A stretch of 64,000 bases of DNA from an uncultured Verrucomicrobiota bacterium. Lineage in GTDB: Bacteria > Verrucomicrobiota > Verrucomicrobiia > Limisphaerales > UBA9464. The stretch is taken from the NCBI GenBank assembly GCA_903821635.1, contig CAIJLV010000088.1:1-64000 (forward strand), given 5' to 3'. Position numbers and translations under genes: made by a program. The first letter of the stretch is position 1; each line of letters starts with the position of its first letter. Under the pieces are notes generated by a model, which did no database searches, had not been told where the DNA came from, and saw nothing but the letters and a program-made list of their open reading frames with translations. Shown here in pieces: positions 19,933 to 28,965 of this stretch.

Positions 19933-21651
19933 CTATTCCCGAAGCGCCCTGACCAAATCCAATTCTTCGGGTCGAAGTTTGGTCGGATCCAAGGTCCGCG
20001 CCACCCGGCGAGCGGCTTCACGTTGGTCATTTGCGGCCAAGATGGCGGCGTAAACGGCGGAGCGTCGGGGGGCTGCTTGGAGCCATTCGGCTGGCACGCC
20101 TTCGATCCGCGACAAAGCCGTCGCGTTTTCTCCAAGCCGATACTCGACCAAGGCCAAGGTCAGGGAAGCTTCGAAATCTTTGGCGTCTTCGTTCAAAAAA
20201 CGCTGCAAATCAGTCTTTGCCCGCACGCTTGTATCGTTCAACAGCGCCGCCAAGTAGGCATTCAGCGTCGCAACCCCGCGATCCCCGGGCAGATAGCCGG
20301 CCAATTGGCTGATCGCTTCGCGAAGGGTTCGAGTATCGTTCATCGCAGTGGCCAAGCGGAGGATGCTTTGGGCCGCTTCCACTGTCGCCGGCGGCCAAGT
20401 CATCAATCGTCGATACGCGGAGACGGCGGCAGCCGGTTGATCGATGCGTTCGGCGTAACCCGCGACGAACCGCAGCCGGGATGGGTTGTTGCCAGCGGCC
20501 GCCAACGCGTTCTCAAAGTGGCCGGCCATCAGTTGTGGCTTGTTTTCGGATTTGGCCGCGTAAGCCCGCAGGCAATGCAGCATGAAGGCCTCCACCTTCG
20601 ATGTGTCCAGCTCCAGAAAACGTTTAACTTCGGTGATTTCCCCAAGTTCCAGCAGGGCCTGCAAGCGGCCAGTCATCAGCACGGGTTCCTTCTCTGCGAG
20701 CTTGGCCGGCAAGACATCAAGCACGCGCCTGACTTCTCGGTTGTCGGCCAGCCACATTGCCGCCAGCGCCAGTTGTTTGGCTGTGCCATCTTCCGTGGCC
20801 GCTTTGATCATTGCGTCGATCAATTCGGCTCGTTGAGCCGGCCGGAGTTTGATTCGCAGTGCGTAGGCCGTAACCAGTTGATCGGGCTGATTTTCCACCT
20901 GTTTGAAGAGCACCAAATTTTCGCCCTGACTCAGTTCAGCGCTGGCAGCCAGCGATTGAATCGCCTCCCACCGGTATTTGCTCGTGCCCAGAGCCAAGCC
21001 CCACAACAGGCCCCGGCCTTCCCGCCGTCCGGTTTCACCCACCCCACCGAACAACAGGGTGCCGAGGGCGAATTCTGCATCTTCATCGCCGGGAGCCTCT
21101 GAGACCCACCGACGGGCGGCGGCAACCGCCTCCGCTTGGCTGCCGATCGCTTTGGAATGCAGGACCACCAACCGGAGCACTTTGGGGGCGATATTGTTGG
21201 TGGCGATGAGTTGCTGCAGCAGTTGCTCGGAGAGGTCAGTGCGACCCAAATCCACCGCGAGGCGAGCGTAGTCATACTGATCATCCAGCGTGAGACCGAC
21301 CTTGGCTTGAGTGGATTGCCAGTAGTTGAAGCCCGCCGGAGTGCGAGTTTCCGTGCAATAGCGGGCGGCCAAGCGCAGCACGCGCGCTTCCTCCGGAGCC
21401 AAGCGCAGAGTCGTTTGCACCACTCGGCCCACTTGATCCCAGTCGTTCGTCGCCGCCGCGGCTTCGCCTTTGGTGACCATGGATAGTGCTCGCTGGATCT
21501 TGAACCAGCGGTAGGCCGGGCGGGCGCCCAAGAGGCCCACCAAGGCGAGCACGCCCAAAGCGACCAGCAGAATAAAAAATCGCCGCGACGTTTCCCGAAT
21601 GTCCGCGAACTGGGGGGCTGGCTGGTCGTCCTTGGGATTGATGAATTTCAT
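19933..21651 (-). CDS. TPR-like repeat membrane protein
   Basis: A 572-residue protein with a charged N-terminus, one membrane helix at about residues 25-44 (FFILLVALGVLALVGLLG) and a long alpha-helical domain of degenerate tetratricopeptide repeats. No enzyme motif is seen. It has the topology of TPR proteins in exopolysaccharide/PEP-CTERM loci, and it lies between such an operon and a PEP-CTERM gene. A role in polymer export or surface assembly is inference only. TAG stop. Confidence 0.65.
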   Translation of the reverse strand: MKFINPKDDQPAPQFADIRETSRRFFILLVALGVLALVGLLGARPAYRWFKIQRALSMVTKGEAAAATNDWDQVGRVVQTTLRLAPEEARVLRLAARYCTETRTPAGFNYWQSTQAKVGLTLDDQYDYARLAVDLGRTDLSEQLLQQLIATNNIAPKVLRLVVLHSKAIGSQAEAVAAARRWVSEAPGDEDAEFALGTLLFGGVGETGRREGRGLLWGLALGTSKYRWEAIQSLAASAELSQGENLVLFKQVENQPDQLVTAYALRIKLRPAQRAELIDAMIKAATEDGTAKQLALAAMWLADNREVRRVLDVLPAKLAEKEPVLMTGRLQALLELGEITEVKRFLELDTSKVEAFMLHCLRAYAAKSENKPQLMAGHFENALAAAGNNPSRLRFVAGYAERIDQPAAAVSAYRRLMTWPPATVEAAQSILRLATAMNDTRTLREAISQLAGYLPGDRGVATLNAYLAALLNDTSVRAKTDLQRFLNEDAKDFEASLTLALVEYRLGENATALSRIEGVPAEWLQAAPRRSAVYAAILAANDQREAARRVARTLDPTKLRPEELDLVRALRE

Positions 21652-21747
21652 GGGGCCACGCGTGATGGGTTACCGCCTCGAAAGTTAGGGTTTTGCTCGC
21701 CGGCCGGCAAGGCGCAGCAAACCGAACAGATCCTAGCCTAGGGATAC

Positions 21748-21776
21748 AAAAAAAGCGACCACCTAGGTGGTCGCTT
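21748..21776 (-). terminator. Intrinsic terminator after the PEP-CTERM gene
   Basis: A 24-base perfect palindrome (21753-21776; core GCGACCACCTAGGTGGTCGC) followed, reading on the minus strand, by seven T residues (A-run 21748-21754 on the plus strand). It lies 19 bases after the PEP-CTERM stop and separates it from the TPR gene. Confidence 0.88.
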
Positions 21777-21794
21777 GCTCAAAATCGTCTAAAA

Positions 21795-22466
21795 TTACTT
21801 CCGTGCGCGGCGATATCCGGCAAAGGCGAGCAAAGCCACAAAGCCACCGGCAGCATAGGTGCTGGGCTCAGGAACTTCGGGAAGGTTGATGCCGAACGCA
21901 TCAATCGAGACATCGGCGCCGGCCGTTTCCGCCGTAAGCGTGAAACTAATTGCCTTCACGGCCGAAAAGCTTGCTCCGCCGGTGAAATCAGCAAAGAGAA
22001 TGTTAAAAATGCCAGGGGCGATCGGAATCGTCCCTGTTTCGTTGGAAACATTATCCGAGCTGTCCGTCACCGAGAAGGCATAACTTACCGTGGCAGAATC
22101 GGTGTTCACCAACTGGAAACTGAAGGCAGTCCCGCTGGAAAGGTCCTGAGCATCGAAGGTGTAGGAAAAGGTAGTGAAGCTTTTGATACCGTCGTCGTTG
22201 CTGTAAGAAATCCTCGCTAGGTTGTTTTTAACGTTTGCGGCATCTCCGTCTGCGTCAATTGCGACGGTGCGCATCACCGTGCCAGTCAACGTGGTGTCGG
22301 TGCCGGGAACGGCTACAGCCGATCCAGTGTTCAAAGCACCCGTTGACTCGAGATTGAATTCAGGCGTGTTGTAGTTGTCGATGACGATGGTGGCCGGGAG
22401 GGCCGCTTGGACGACTCCTAACGAGCCTGCGAGAACAGATAATGCGAGATAGTTTTTGAAATTCAT
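21795..22466 (-). CDS. PEP-CTERM sorting domain-containing protein
   Basis: A 223-residue exported protein: signal peptide (NYLALSVLAGSLGVVQAA), a beta-rich, Ser/Thr-rich domain without Cys, and a C-terminal PEP-CTERM tail made of VPEPST, a hydrophobic helix (YAAGGFVALLAFAGY) and basic RRARK. Such proteins are processed by an exosortase and usually end up on the surface or in biofilm matrix; no exosortase gene is in the window. A strong AAGGAGG ribosome site sits about 10 bases upstream, rare in this window, suggesting high expression. Confidence 0.9.
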   Translation of the reverse strand: MNFKNYLALSVLAGSLGVVQAALPATIVIDNYNTPEFNLESTGALNTGSAVAVPGTDTTLTGTVMRTVAIDADGDAANVKNNLARISYSNDDGIKSFTTFSYTFDAQDLSSGTAFSFQLVNTDSATVSYAFSVTDSSDNVSNETGTIPIAPGIFNILFADFTGGASFSAVKAISFTLTAETAGADVSIDAFGINLPEVPEPSTYAAGGFVALLAFAGYRRARK

Positions 22467-22503
22467 TTGTTTGAGCTCCTCCTTACCGCAGGGAAAGGAT
22501 TAC

Positions 22504-22522
22504 CTAAAATTGGCTATTTTAG
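22504..22522. promoter_or_regulatory. AT-rich palindrome upstream of the PEP-CTERM gene (candidate operator)
   Basis: CTAAAAT-TGGCT-ATTTTAG is a perfect 7+5+7 inverted repeat about 38-56 bases upstream of the start, in an otherwise AT-richer stretch of a GC-rich genome. A TTGACT hexamer on the minus strand partly overlaps it. This fits an operator or core promoter but no regulator can be named. Confidence 0.35.
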
Positions 22523-22690
22523 TCAAAGAGTTTCCTGAGAAATAGCGGCGGACCCTGAAATTTGGGCGCGGTTTTGAGGTATGGCTGGAGGGCTTAGACA
22601 AGGGCAATTATGAGTCGCCGAGGTGCCCTCGAAGCGTCGAAACGCGGCAAGCGGCAAACTTCGACTTGGACTCGCTGGGTTACCAGTTCG

Positions 22691-23443
22691 CTAGTTTTTC
22701 TTCTTAAACAGCGAATCCAGACCTTGGGTGGCGTTTTTGAGAGCTCCACCTGCTTTGTCGAGGACGCCTTGGGGCAGATTCCCCGCTTGAGCGGCCACCG
22801 CGGGAATTACTTGGGTCACGATTTCGTTGATCATTTGCTGGGTCAGCTCACCCGGGGTGATGCCTTCGTTGCCGGAGCCGAGGTGAGTCAACCGGATCTC
22901 GGGCAGGGTCAGCGGCGGAATAGCCGCGCCTAGGCCGGGCAGGTTCAGCTTCACGTTCACCTTGGTGCCGCTCAGGACGAATTCGTCCACTTGGAGCTTT
23001 TTCTGGGCGCCGGTTTCCTCGGCAGGCTTCGACTTCTCGGCGGCGGTGAAGTTCTGGAGGTTCGCAAGCAGTTGCTTGAGATTGTTGTCCTTTAGGCCGC
23101 CTTCGAGGGTGACCTCGGTGTTTATGACCCGCACCGACTTCACGACGATCTTATCGGACATCAGCGAACCGGGATCGACCGTAAGGCTGGCCTCGCCCAA
23201 GCGGATCGCGAAGGGCGCGGTGTAAGGTGGGGGATTGGCGATCACGAGGCCTTTGACCGTGCCGGTGCCGGTGCTGGGGGAGAGTTCCACGGACTCCACC
23301 GTGACCGCGGTTTGGGTGAACTTGGGGCCGAAGGTCTCGATGCCGGCCTTGATCACTTTGCCCAAGTTTGACCCCAGCAAGATCACGCCAACGATCAAGG
23401 CAAGCACCACGACAACCGTCACCAGCAACGCCGCTTTCTTCAT
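22691..23443 (-). CDS. AsmA-like domain protein, single N-terminal membrane anchor
   Basis: ATG 23443 gives MKKAALLVTVVVVLALIVGVILLG, a typical membrane anchor, and 250 residues in all. The segment GKVIKAGIETFGPKFTQTAVTVESVELSPSTGTGTVKGLVIANPPPY followed by repeated beta strands resembles the first part of AsmA-family proteins, which bridge the periplasm and influence outer-membrane lipids. The protein is much shorter than full AsmA and ends in a low-complexity amphipathic tail (GGALKNATQGLDSLFKKKN). TAG stop. Divergent from the PSD1 gene. Confidence 0.65.
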   Translation of the reverse strand: MKKAALLVTVVVVLALIVGVILLGSNLGKVIKAGIETFGPKFTQTAVTVESVELSPSTGTGTVKGLVIANPPPYTAPFAIRLGEASLTVDPGSLMSDKIVVKSVRVINTEVTLEGGLKDNNLKQLLANLQNFTAAEKSKPAEETGAQKKLQVDEFVLSGTKVNVKLNLPGLGAAIPPLTLPEIRLTHLGSGNEGITPGELTQQMINEIVTQVIPAVAAQAGNLPQGVLDKAGGALKNATQGLDSLFKKKN

Positions 23444-23736
23444 GGTGGCGAGTTCACCCCGCTTGGGGGTGGGAAGCAAGCCGCAGTGCGATGGTGTGGG
23501 CGCCGGGCGGGATGGAGCTGACCTCGGTGGGCGTTATCCGGGCTACCGCGACCCGTTCGGGCGAACGCGTCAAATTGTGCGTGCCTGAGCTCAAGCCAAC
23601 GCGGGGCGCGGGAAGTGCCCCTGCATTTGTCCCGGACGCTTTCCGGCCAGAGCGCCAGAGAAAGATAAAGCCGCCCGAATCAGACCACCCCAATTGAAGG
23701 CTCGCCGGGTGGAATCGTCCTTGGAAAGCTGACGCC

Positions 23737-26700
23737 ATGAAATCCCGCTTCACTCTTCTGCCGCTGACCGGGCTGACCGGGCTGCTCGGCCTGCTCGGCC
23801 TGCTCGGCGGCCCGACTGCCGCTTGGGCTGCGAACGTAGATTTCGCGAAGGAGATCCGCCCGTTGCTGGCCGACCGGTGTTTTTCCTGCCACGGCGAGAA
23901 GAAGCAGGAATCGGGACTCCGGCTTGATCGCAAGGCTGACGCGCTGAAGGGCGGCGACCACGGTGCGGCCATCGTCCCCGGAAAGGCGCCCGAATCGGTG
24001 CTGCTCCAGGCGGTTGCGGGCACTCACGCCGAGGTGGCGAAGATGCCGAAGAAGGGGGAAGCACTGACTCCGGAGCAAATTGCGTTGCTACACACGTGGA
24101 TCGAACAGGGCGCCCCGTGGCCTGAAACGCAAACGCAGCCGGTAGACCTCAAGAATCCGGCCCAACACTGGGCATTTCAGCCGGTTCGCCGGCCCGAGCC
24201 GCCGAAGCTGAATTCCAAGAACCGTAAGTTGGCCCGCAGCCCGATTGACCAGTTCGTGTTCCACAAGCTGGAGCAGGAAAAGCTCGCGCCGTCGCCCGAA
24301 GCGGACCGCGTCGCGTTGATCCGCCGGGTTTCGCTGGATTTGACCGGCCTGCCGCCATCGCCGGAAGAGGTGGATGCGTTCGTGGCCGACAAGGCGTCCG
24401 ACGCTTACGCCAAGGTCGTCGAGCGACTGCTGGCTTCGCCGCATTACGGCGAAAAGTGGGCGCGGCATTGGCTGGATGCGGCGCGTTACGCCGACTCGAA
24501 CGGCTTCGAAAAGGATCGCACTCGTTCCATCTGGCCGTGGCGCGACTGGGTCATCCGGGCCTTCAACACGGACCTGCCGTTTGATCAATTCACCGTCGAG
24601 CAGTTGGCGGGCGACCTCCTAGCCCAGTCGGAAGTCGGCAGCCGGAAGGCCGAGTTGGAAATCGCCACCGGTTTCCTGCGCAACTCGATGGTGAACATGG
24701 AAGGCGGCATCGAGCCGGAGAAATTCCGTGTGGAAACGATCATCGACCGCGTGGATGCCGTGGGCCGCACCTGGCTGGGCCTGACGATCGCCTGCGCTCA
24801 GTGTCACAATCACAAATACGACCCGGTTTCGCAGAAGGAGTATTTCCAGTTCTACGACTTCCTGAATCAGGACGTGGAACCCAAGCTCGATGTGCTTTCC
24901 CCGTCCACGCGGGCGAAGCGCGGCGCCATCATGGCCACAGCCCGGGCGCTGGAGGCCCAACTGCTCGCCGATCCGGCCGTGAGCGGAAAGTTTACCGCGT
25001 GGTTGGGCGCGGTGGCGAAGATCCCGGTGGCTTGGCAGCCCATCGCGGCCAAGGAGTGGCACTCGACGCCGATGAAGTTCGAGCAACAAGAAGACCTGTC
25101 CCTACTCGGCGGTGGTGATGTCCATAACAGCTCCATCATCCGCGTCTGGGTGGATCTGCCGCAGACCAACATCACCGGCTTTCGCCTAGAGGCGTTGAAT
25201 CATGGCAACCTGCCCAACCAGGGGCCTGGCCTCGACGGCAACGGCGACTTTTTGGTGAACGAATTCACCGTCGAACTCACCCCGCTCCAGGAGCTCGCCG
25301 CACCCAACGCCGGCGCCACCGGGTTTGTGGCGACGACGAATCGAGTCAAATTCATTCGGGCGTTGGCGGACGTCGAACCCACGGGTTTGCCGGCCAACTT
25401 GATGATCGATGGCATGATCACCAACGGCGGTTGGGGCGCGGCCTTTACCCAGGGACGCAAGAATCAGGAACGCCGCGCGGTGTTCCAGGCGGAGCAACCG
25501 GTCGGCTTCGAAGGCGGTTCCCGCCTGTTGATCACCGTGAACTCCAAACCCGGCGGCGGCCTGAACAACTCCAGCGACAAAGTTTCCAGTTTTGTGCTCG
25601 GTCGGTTGCGGCTGAGTTTTACGACGCATTCCGGCGCCCTAGCGGTGGATCCGCTGAGCGAGCGACAGCGGGCGCTGTTGGTCGCCGCCCAGCAGGGCAA
25701 TGCCGCTGCCCGGCAGGAATTGTTCCGTGTCTTCTTGTTCCAGGAACCCAGCTTGGCCAACGCCGCGAAGCAGTGGGACGAGGCGTGGCAGGATTGGCCG
25801 CGGGCAGAGAACACCACCCTAGCGCTGCAACTGCGCGAACCACGGCGCGATACCAAGATCTTCAAGCGCGGCGACTGGCAAAAGCCCACGACCTCCGTCA
25901 CCGCCGCCGTGCCGGCCTCGCTGAGCCCGCTACCCGAGGCCGCGCCCCGCAATCGTCTGGGCCTCGCGCGCTGGTTGGTGAGCCGGGATAATCCGCTGAC
26001 GGCGCGGGTGCTCGTGAACCGCGTGTGGATGCACTACTTCGGCGCGGGCTTGGTGACGACGCCCGAGGACTTCGGCGTGCGCAGCGATCCGCCGTCGCAT
26101 CCTGAATTGCTGGACTGGCTGGCGGGCGAATTCATGGCTCCCACCAGCAGGCCCCAGCCGCTCGCGAGCAAAGCTTCAGCGTGGTCCTTCAAACACCTGC
26201 ATCGGCTCATCGTGAACTCGGCGACCTACCGACAAAGCTCGCGGGTGACGCCGGAATTGCTGGAGCAGGATCCCTACAATCGATTGCTCGCCCGGGGGCC
26301 GCGCGTCCGGGTGGAAAGCGAAGTGGTGCAGGATATTGCCTTCAAAGCAGCAGGCTTGCTGTCGCCGAAGATTGGCGGACCGAGCGTATTCCCCCCCTTG
26401 CCCGACGGAGTGATGTCCCTCGCCTATGGGCCGATCCCGTGGAATGTGAGTGAAGGCGACGACCGTTACCGACGCGCGATGTATACGTTCTGGAAACGCA
26501 GCGTGCCGCATCCGGCGATGCTCACCTTTGACGCGCCGACGGCGGAACAAAGCTGCGTGCGGCGGATGCGCTCGAACACCCCACTGCAGGCGCTCGTGAC
26601 CCTGAATGACCCCAACTTCAATCAAGCCGCCCGCTGGCTCGCGTGGCGGGCGTTGGGCGCGGCCAACGGCGACGTGGAACGAGCCCGGTGGGCCTTTCGG

Positions 26701-26931
26701 CAATGCGTCAGTCGCCCACCGAGCCCTCAAGAAGTCTCCGTGTTGCTGAAGTTGCTCGGGGAAGCCCGCGCTGAATTTGCCAGCCGAGCCCAGGACGCCC
26801 CGCAATTCGCCTTCGCCGATCCAAAGAATCCGCCGCCACTGCCTCCGGGCGCAACCGCCACCGATGTCGCTGCGTGGAGCACCGTCACGCGCGCCATTCT
26901 CAACCTCGACGAAACCATCACGAAGGAATGA
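23737..26931 (+). CDS. PSD1 and planctomycete cytochrome C domain-containing protein (DUF1549/DUF1553)
   Basis: A 1064-residue exported protein. The signal peptide has a repetitive core (LTG twice, LLG three times). A cytochrome-like domain with C48-F-S-C51-H52 is followed by [21 protein letters not shown] and the conserved [11 protein letters not shown]1549 begins around [24 protein letters not shown] and contains [25 protein letters not shown], a second CxxCH. A beta-rich insert precedes DUF1553 ([30 protein letters not shown] to the C-terminus). The gene is four bases from a DUF1501 gene, the classic PVC pair. Biochemical function is unestablished; periplasmic redox or degradative roles are inference. 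Confidence 0.93.
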   Translation: MKSRFTLLPLTGLTGLLGLLGLLGGPTAAWAANVDFAKEIRPLLADRCFSCHGEKKQESGLRLDRKADALKGGDHGAAIVPGKAPESVLLQAVAGTHAEVAKMPKKGEALTPEQIALLHTWIEQGAPWPETQTQPVDLKNPAQHWAFQPVRRPEPPKLNSKNRKLARSPIDQFVFHKLEQEKLAPSPEADRVALIRRVSLDLTGLPPSPEEVDAFVADKASDAYAKVVERLLASPHYGEKWARHWLDAARYADSNGFEKDRTRSIWPWRDWVIRAFNTDLPFDQFTVEQLAGDLLAQSEVGSRKAELEIATGFLRNSMVNMEGGIEPEKFRVETIIDRVDAVGRTWLGLTIACAQCHNHKYDPVSQKEYFQFYDFLNQDVEPKLDVLSPSTRAKRGAIMATARALEAQLLADPAVSGKFTAWLGAVAKIPVAWQPIAAKEWHSTPMKFEQQEDLSLLGGGDVHNSSIIRVWVDLPQTNITGFRLEALNHGNLPNQGPGLDGNGDFLVNEFTVELTPLQELAAPNAGATGFVATTNRVKFIRALADVEPTGLPANLMIDGMITNGGWGAAFTQGRKNQERRAVFQAEQPVGFEGGSRLLITVNSKPGGGLNNSSDKVSSFVLGRLRLSFTTHSGALAVDPLSERQRALLVAAQQGNAAARQELFRVFLFQEPSLANAAKQWDEAWQDWPRAENTTLALQLREPRRDTKIFKRGDWQKPTTSVTAAVPASLSPLPEAAPRNRLGLARWLVSRDNPLTARVLVNRVWMHYFGAGLVTTPEDFGVRSDPPSHPELLDWLAGEFMAPTSRPQPLASKASAWSFKHLHRLIVNSATYRQSSRVTPELLEQDPYNRLLARGPRVRVESEVVQDIAFKAAGLLSPKIGGPSVFPPLPDGVMSLAYGPIPWNVSEGDDRYRRAMYTFWKRSVPHPAMLTFDAPTAEQSCVRRMRSNTPLQALVTLNDPNFNQAARWLAWRALGAANGDVERARWAFRQCVSRPPSPQEVSVLLKLLGEARAEFASRAQDAPQFAFADPKNPPPLPPGATATDVAAWSTVTRAILNLDETITKE
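23764..23808 (+). repeat. Five 9-base tandem units in the PSD1 signal-peptide coding region
   Basis: Two copies of CTGACCGGG are followed directly by three copies of CTGCTCGGC. They encode (Leu-Thr-Gly)2(Leu-Leu-Gly)3 in the hydrophobic core of the signal peptide. Unit gain or loss would keep the frame and change core length. Confidence 0.8.
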
Positions 26932-26935
26932 ACCC

Positions 26936-28390
26936 ATGAACCTCCCCCTCGAACTTGATCTTGAACGGAAGCGTTTCCTGTCCCGCCGATGGTTCTTCCG
27001 CGAATGCGGCCTGGGTTTAGGTTCGATCGCCTTGGCGTCGCTGCTCGGAGATAAAACGCTGGCCGCGGCGAGTGCCGCGGCCAAGGTCACCCATCCCCTC
27101 GCGCCCAAACAGGGCCACTTCGCCGGCAAGGCCAAGTCGGTGATCTATCTGTTCATGGCAGGGGCGCCGAGCCAGTTGGAACTGTTCGACTACAAACCCA
27201 CGCTCGCGAAATACAACGGCCAGCCCGTGCCCAAGGACGTGCTTGGCGGCCAGACCTACGCCTTCATCAAGCCGGATTCGGCGATCTACGCGCCGGAGTT
27301 CAAGTTCGCCCAGCACGGCCAGTCCGGGGCGTGGATCAGCGAAGCGTTTCCGCAACTCACGACGGTCGCGGATGAACTCACGATCATCCGCTCCATGAAC
27401 ACCGACGCGTTTAACCACGCGCCGGGGCAGATTTTCATGAACACCGGCTCCCAACAGTTTGGCCGGCCGAGTCTGGGGGCTTGGGCCACCTATGGACTGG
27501 GGAGCAATTCGCAGGAGTTACCCGGTTTTGTAGTGATGAATTCCGCCGGCGGCTTGAGCGGCGGCGCCGGCAACTATGGTTCTGGTTTCCTGCCCACGTC
27601 GTATCAGGGCGTGTTGTTTCGCAAGGGAGCCGACCCGGTGCTGTATTTGTCCAATCCGGCCGGCATGAGTTCGTCACTCCAGCGCAAGACGCTTGATGCG
27701 GTGAAGGAGTTGAATGAACAGCGGCTCGGCGTGATGGGGGATCCGGAAATCGCCACGCGGATCAACTCATTCGAAATGGCCTACCGGATGCAGTCCAGCG
27801 CGCCCGAGTTGATGGACATCTCCAAGGAGTCGAAGGAGACGCTGGAACTGTATGGCGCGGAACCCGGCAAAGCGTCCTTTGCCAACAACTGTTTGCTGGC
27901 CCGGCGGTTGGTGGAACGCGGGGTGCGCTTTGTGCAGCTTTACCACGAAGCGTGGGATCATCACAGCGACGTGAAGGGCGGCGTGAAGGCGCAGGCCGGC
28001 AACACCGACAAGGCGTGCGCGGCACTGCTCAAAGACCTGAAGGCGCGCGGTTTGCTGGAGGACACCTTGGTGGTCTGGGGCGGCGAATTCGGTCGCACGC
28101 CGCAGGTCGAAGCCAGCACGGAGCTGGGCCGCTCACTCGGGCGCGATCATCATCCGCAAGCCTTCACCATGTGGCTGGCCGGGGGCGGCACCAAGCCGGG
28201 TATCACGGTGGGCGAGACGGACGACTTCGGCTTCAACATCGTGAAGGACAAGGTCCACGTGCACGACTTGCACGCCACGATCATGCACCTGCTCGGCTTC
28301 GATCACGAGAAGCTCACTTTCCGCTTTCAGGGGCGCGACTACCGGCTCACGGATGTGCATGGGGAGGTCGTGCAGAAGCTGCTGGTTTGA
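26936..28390 (+). CDS. DUF1501 domain-containing protein (Tat-type signal)
   Basis: ATG 26936, four bases after the PSD1 stop; the frame from 26777 overlaps that gene and is not needed. The N-terminus has a twin-arginine-like signal ([25 protein letters not shown]). DUF1501 features: [56 protein letters not shown], the arylsulfatase-like [10 protein letters not shown], and [17 protein letters not shown]. The fold is related to alkaline phosphatase/sulfatase enzymes. At 484 residues it is full length. Probably acts with the upstream PSD1 protein. Confidence 0.92.
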   Translation: MNLPLELDLERKRFLSRRWFFRECGLGLGSIALASLLGDKTLAAASAAAKVTHPLAPKQGHFAGKAKSVIYLFMAGAPSQLELFDYKPTLAKYNGQPVPKDVLGGQTYAFIKPDSAIYAPEFKFAQHGQSGAWISEAFPQLTTVADELTIIRSMNTDAFNHAPGQIFMNTGSQQFGRPSLGAWATYGLGSNSQELPGFVVMNSAGGLSGGAGNYGSGFLPTSYQGVLFRKGADPVLYLSNPAGMSSSLQRKTLDAVKELNEQRLGVMGDPEIATRINSFEMAYRMQSSAPELMDISKESKETLELYGAEPGKASFANNCLLARRLVERGVRFVQLYHEAWDHHSDVKGGVKAQAGNTDKACAALLKDLKARGLLEDTLVVWGGEFGRTPQVEASTELGRSLGRDHHPQAFTMWLAGGGTKPGITVGETDDFGFNIVKDKVHVHDLHATIMHLLGFDHEKLTFRFQGRDYRLTDVHGEVVQKLLV

Positions 28391-28473
28391 CAGCCCAGCG
28401 AAGGTGGCCGCCAGACCCGGTGATTGGAATAGGAGCACGCCGCCGCCGTTAGGGGCTGCAAGCAGGCAGGGCG

Positions 28474-28785
28474 TCAGTGCCTCCACCGCTTCGGTGACGC
28501 CAAATAGGCGGACAGCAAGCACACGAGCACGATGCTCGCAGCGCCGGTAAGTAGGATGGCAACACTCCCGCCTCCGTTTGCTGTAACCAGCATGATGGGG
28601 ACGGCGAGTAGAGCTACGAGACACGTCAGCACCGGAATCGCGCTCGGCCGGGCTGCGTTGACTGTCCACCCCATCCATTTGAAACGCCGCGGCACGATTA
28701 CTCGGGGGTCAGCCTTGCAGTAGTAAACACCCCACCTTCGATTGCTGGGGTCTCTCCAACAGTTTTTCATTTCCTCTGGGGTCAT
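28474..28785 (-). CDS. Small membrane protein resembling DUF5808
   Basis: The frame opens at 28839, but ATG 28785 (MTPEEMKNCWRDP) fits better and gives 103 residues. The central motif WGVYYCKADPRVIVPRRFKWMG followed by WTVNAARPSA closely matches the WxxGxFYYNPDDPRxFVPKR-GWTxNFARP pattern of DUF5808 proteins. Two membrane helices follow (PVLTCLVALLAVPIMLVTA and VAILLTGAASIVLVCLLSAYL). The stretch is poorer in GC than its neighbours. Function unknown. The family call is from memory of the motif. Confidence 0.6.
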   Translation of the reverse strand: MTPEEMKNCWRDPSNRRWGVYYCKADPRVIVPRRFKWMGWTVNAARPSAIPVLTCLVALLAVPIMLVTANGGGSVAILLTGAASIVLVCLLSAYLASPKRWRH

Positions 28786-28965
28786 ACATCCTGCTGCCCA
28801 ACACTGAGCGGAGTATCCGCCGCCGTCTGTTGGCGACAAGGAATGAACGGCGGTTGGTTAACCGGCAAACCGAGGGTTGTAGGTCACACCGCGATGTCCG
28901 GCGGCCATTGCCCAAGGGGGGAAACTGCTTGGTCGCCGACGGGGTTTGCCTAACGTGCCCGCATC

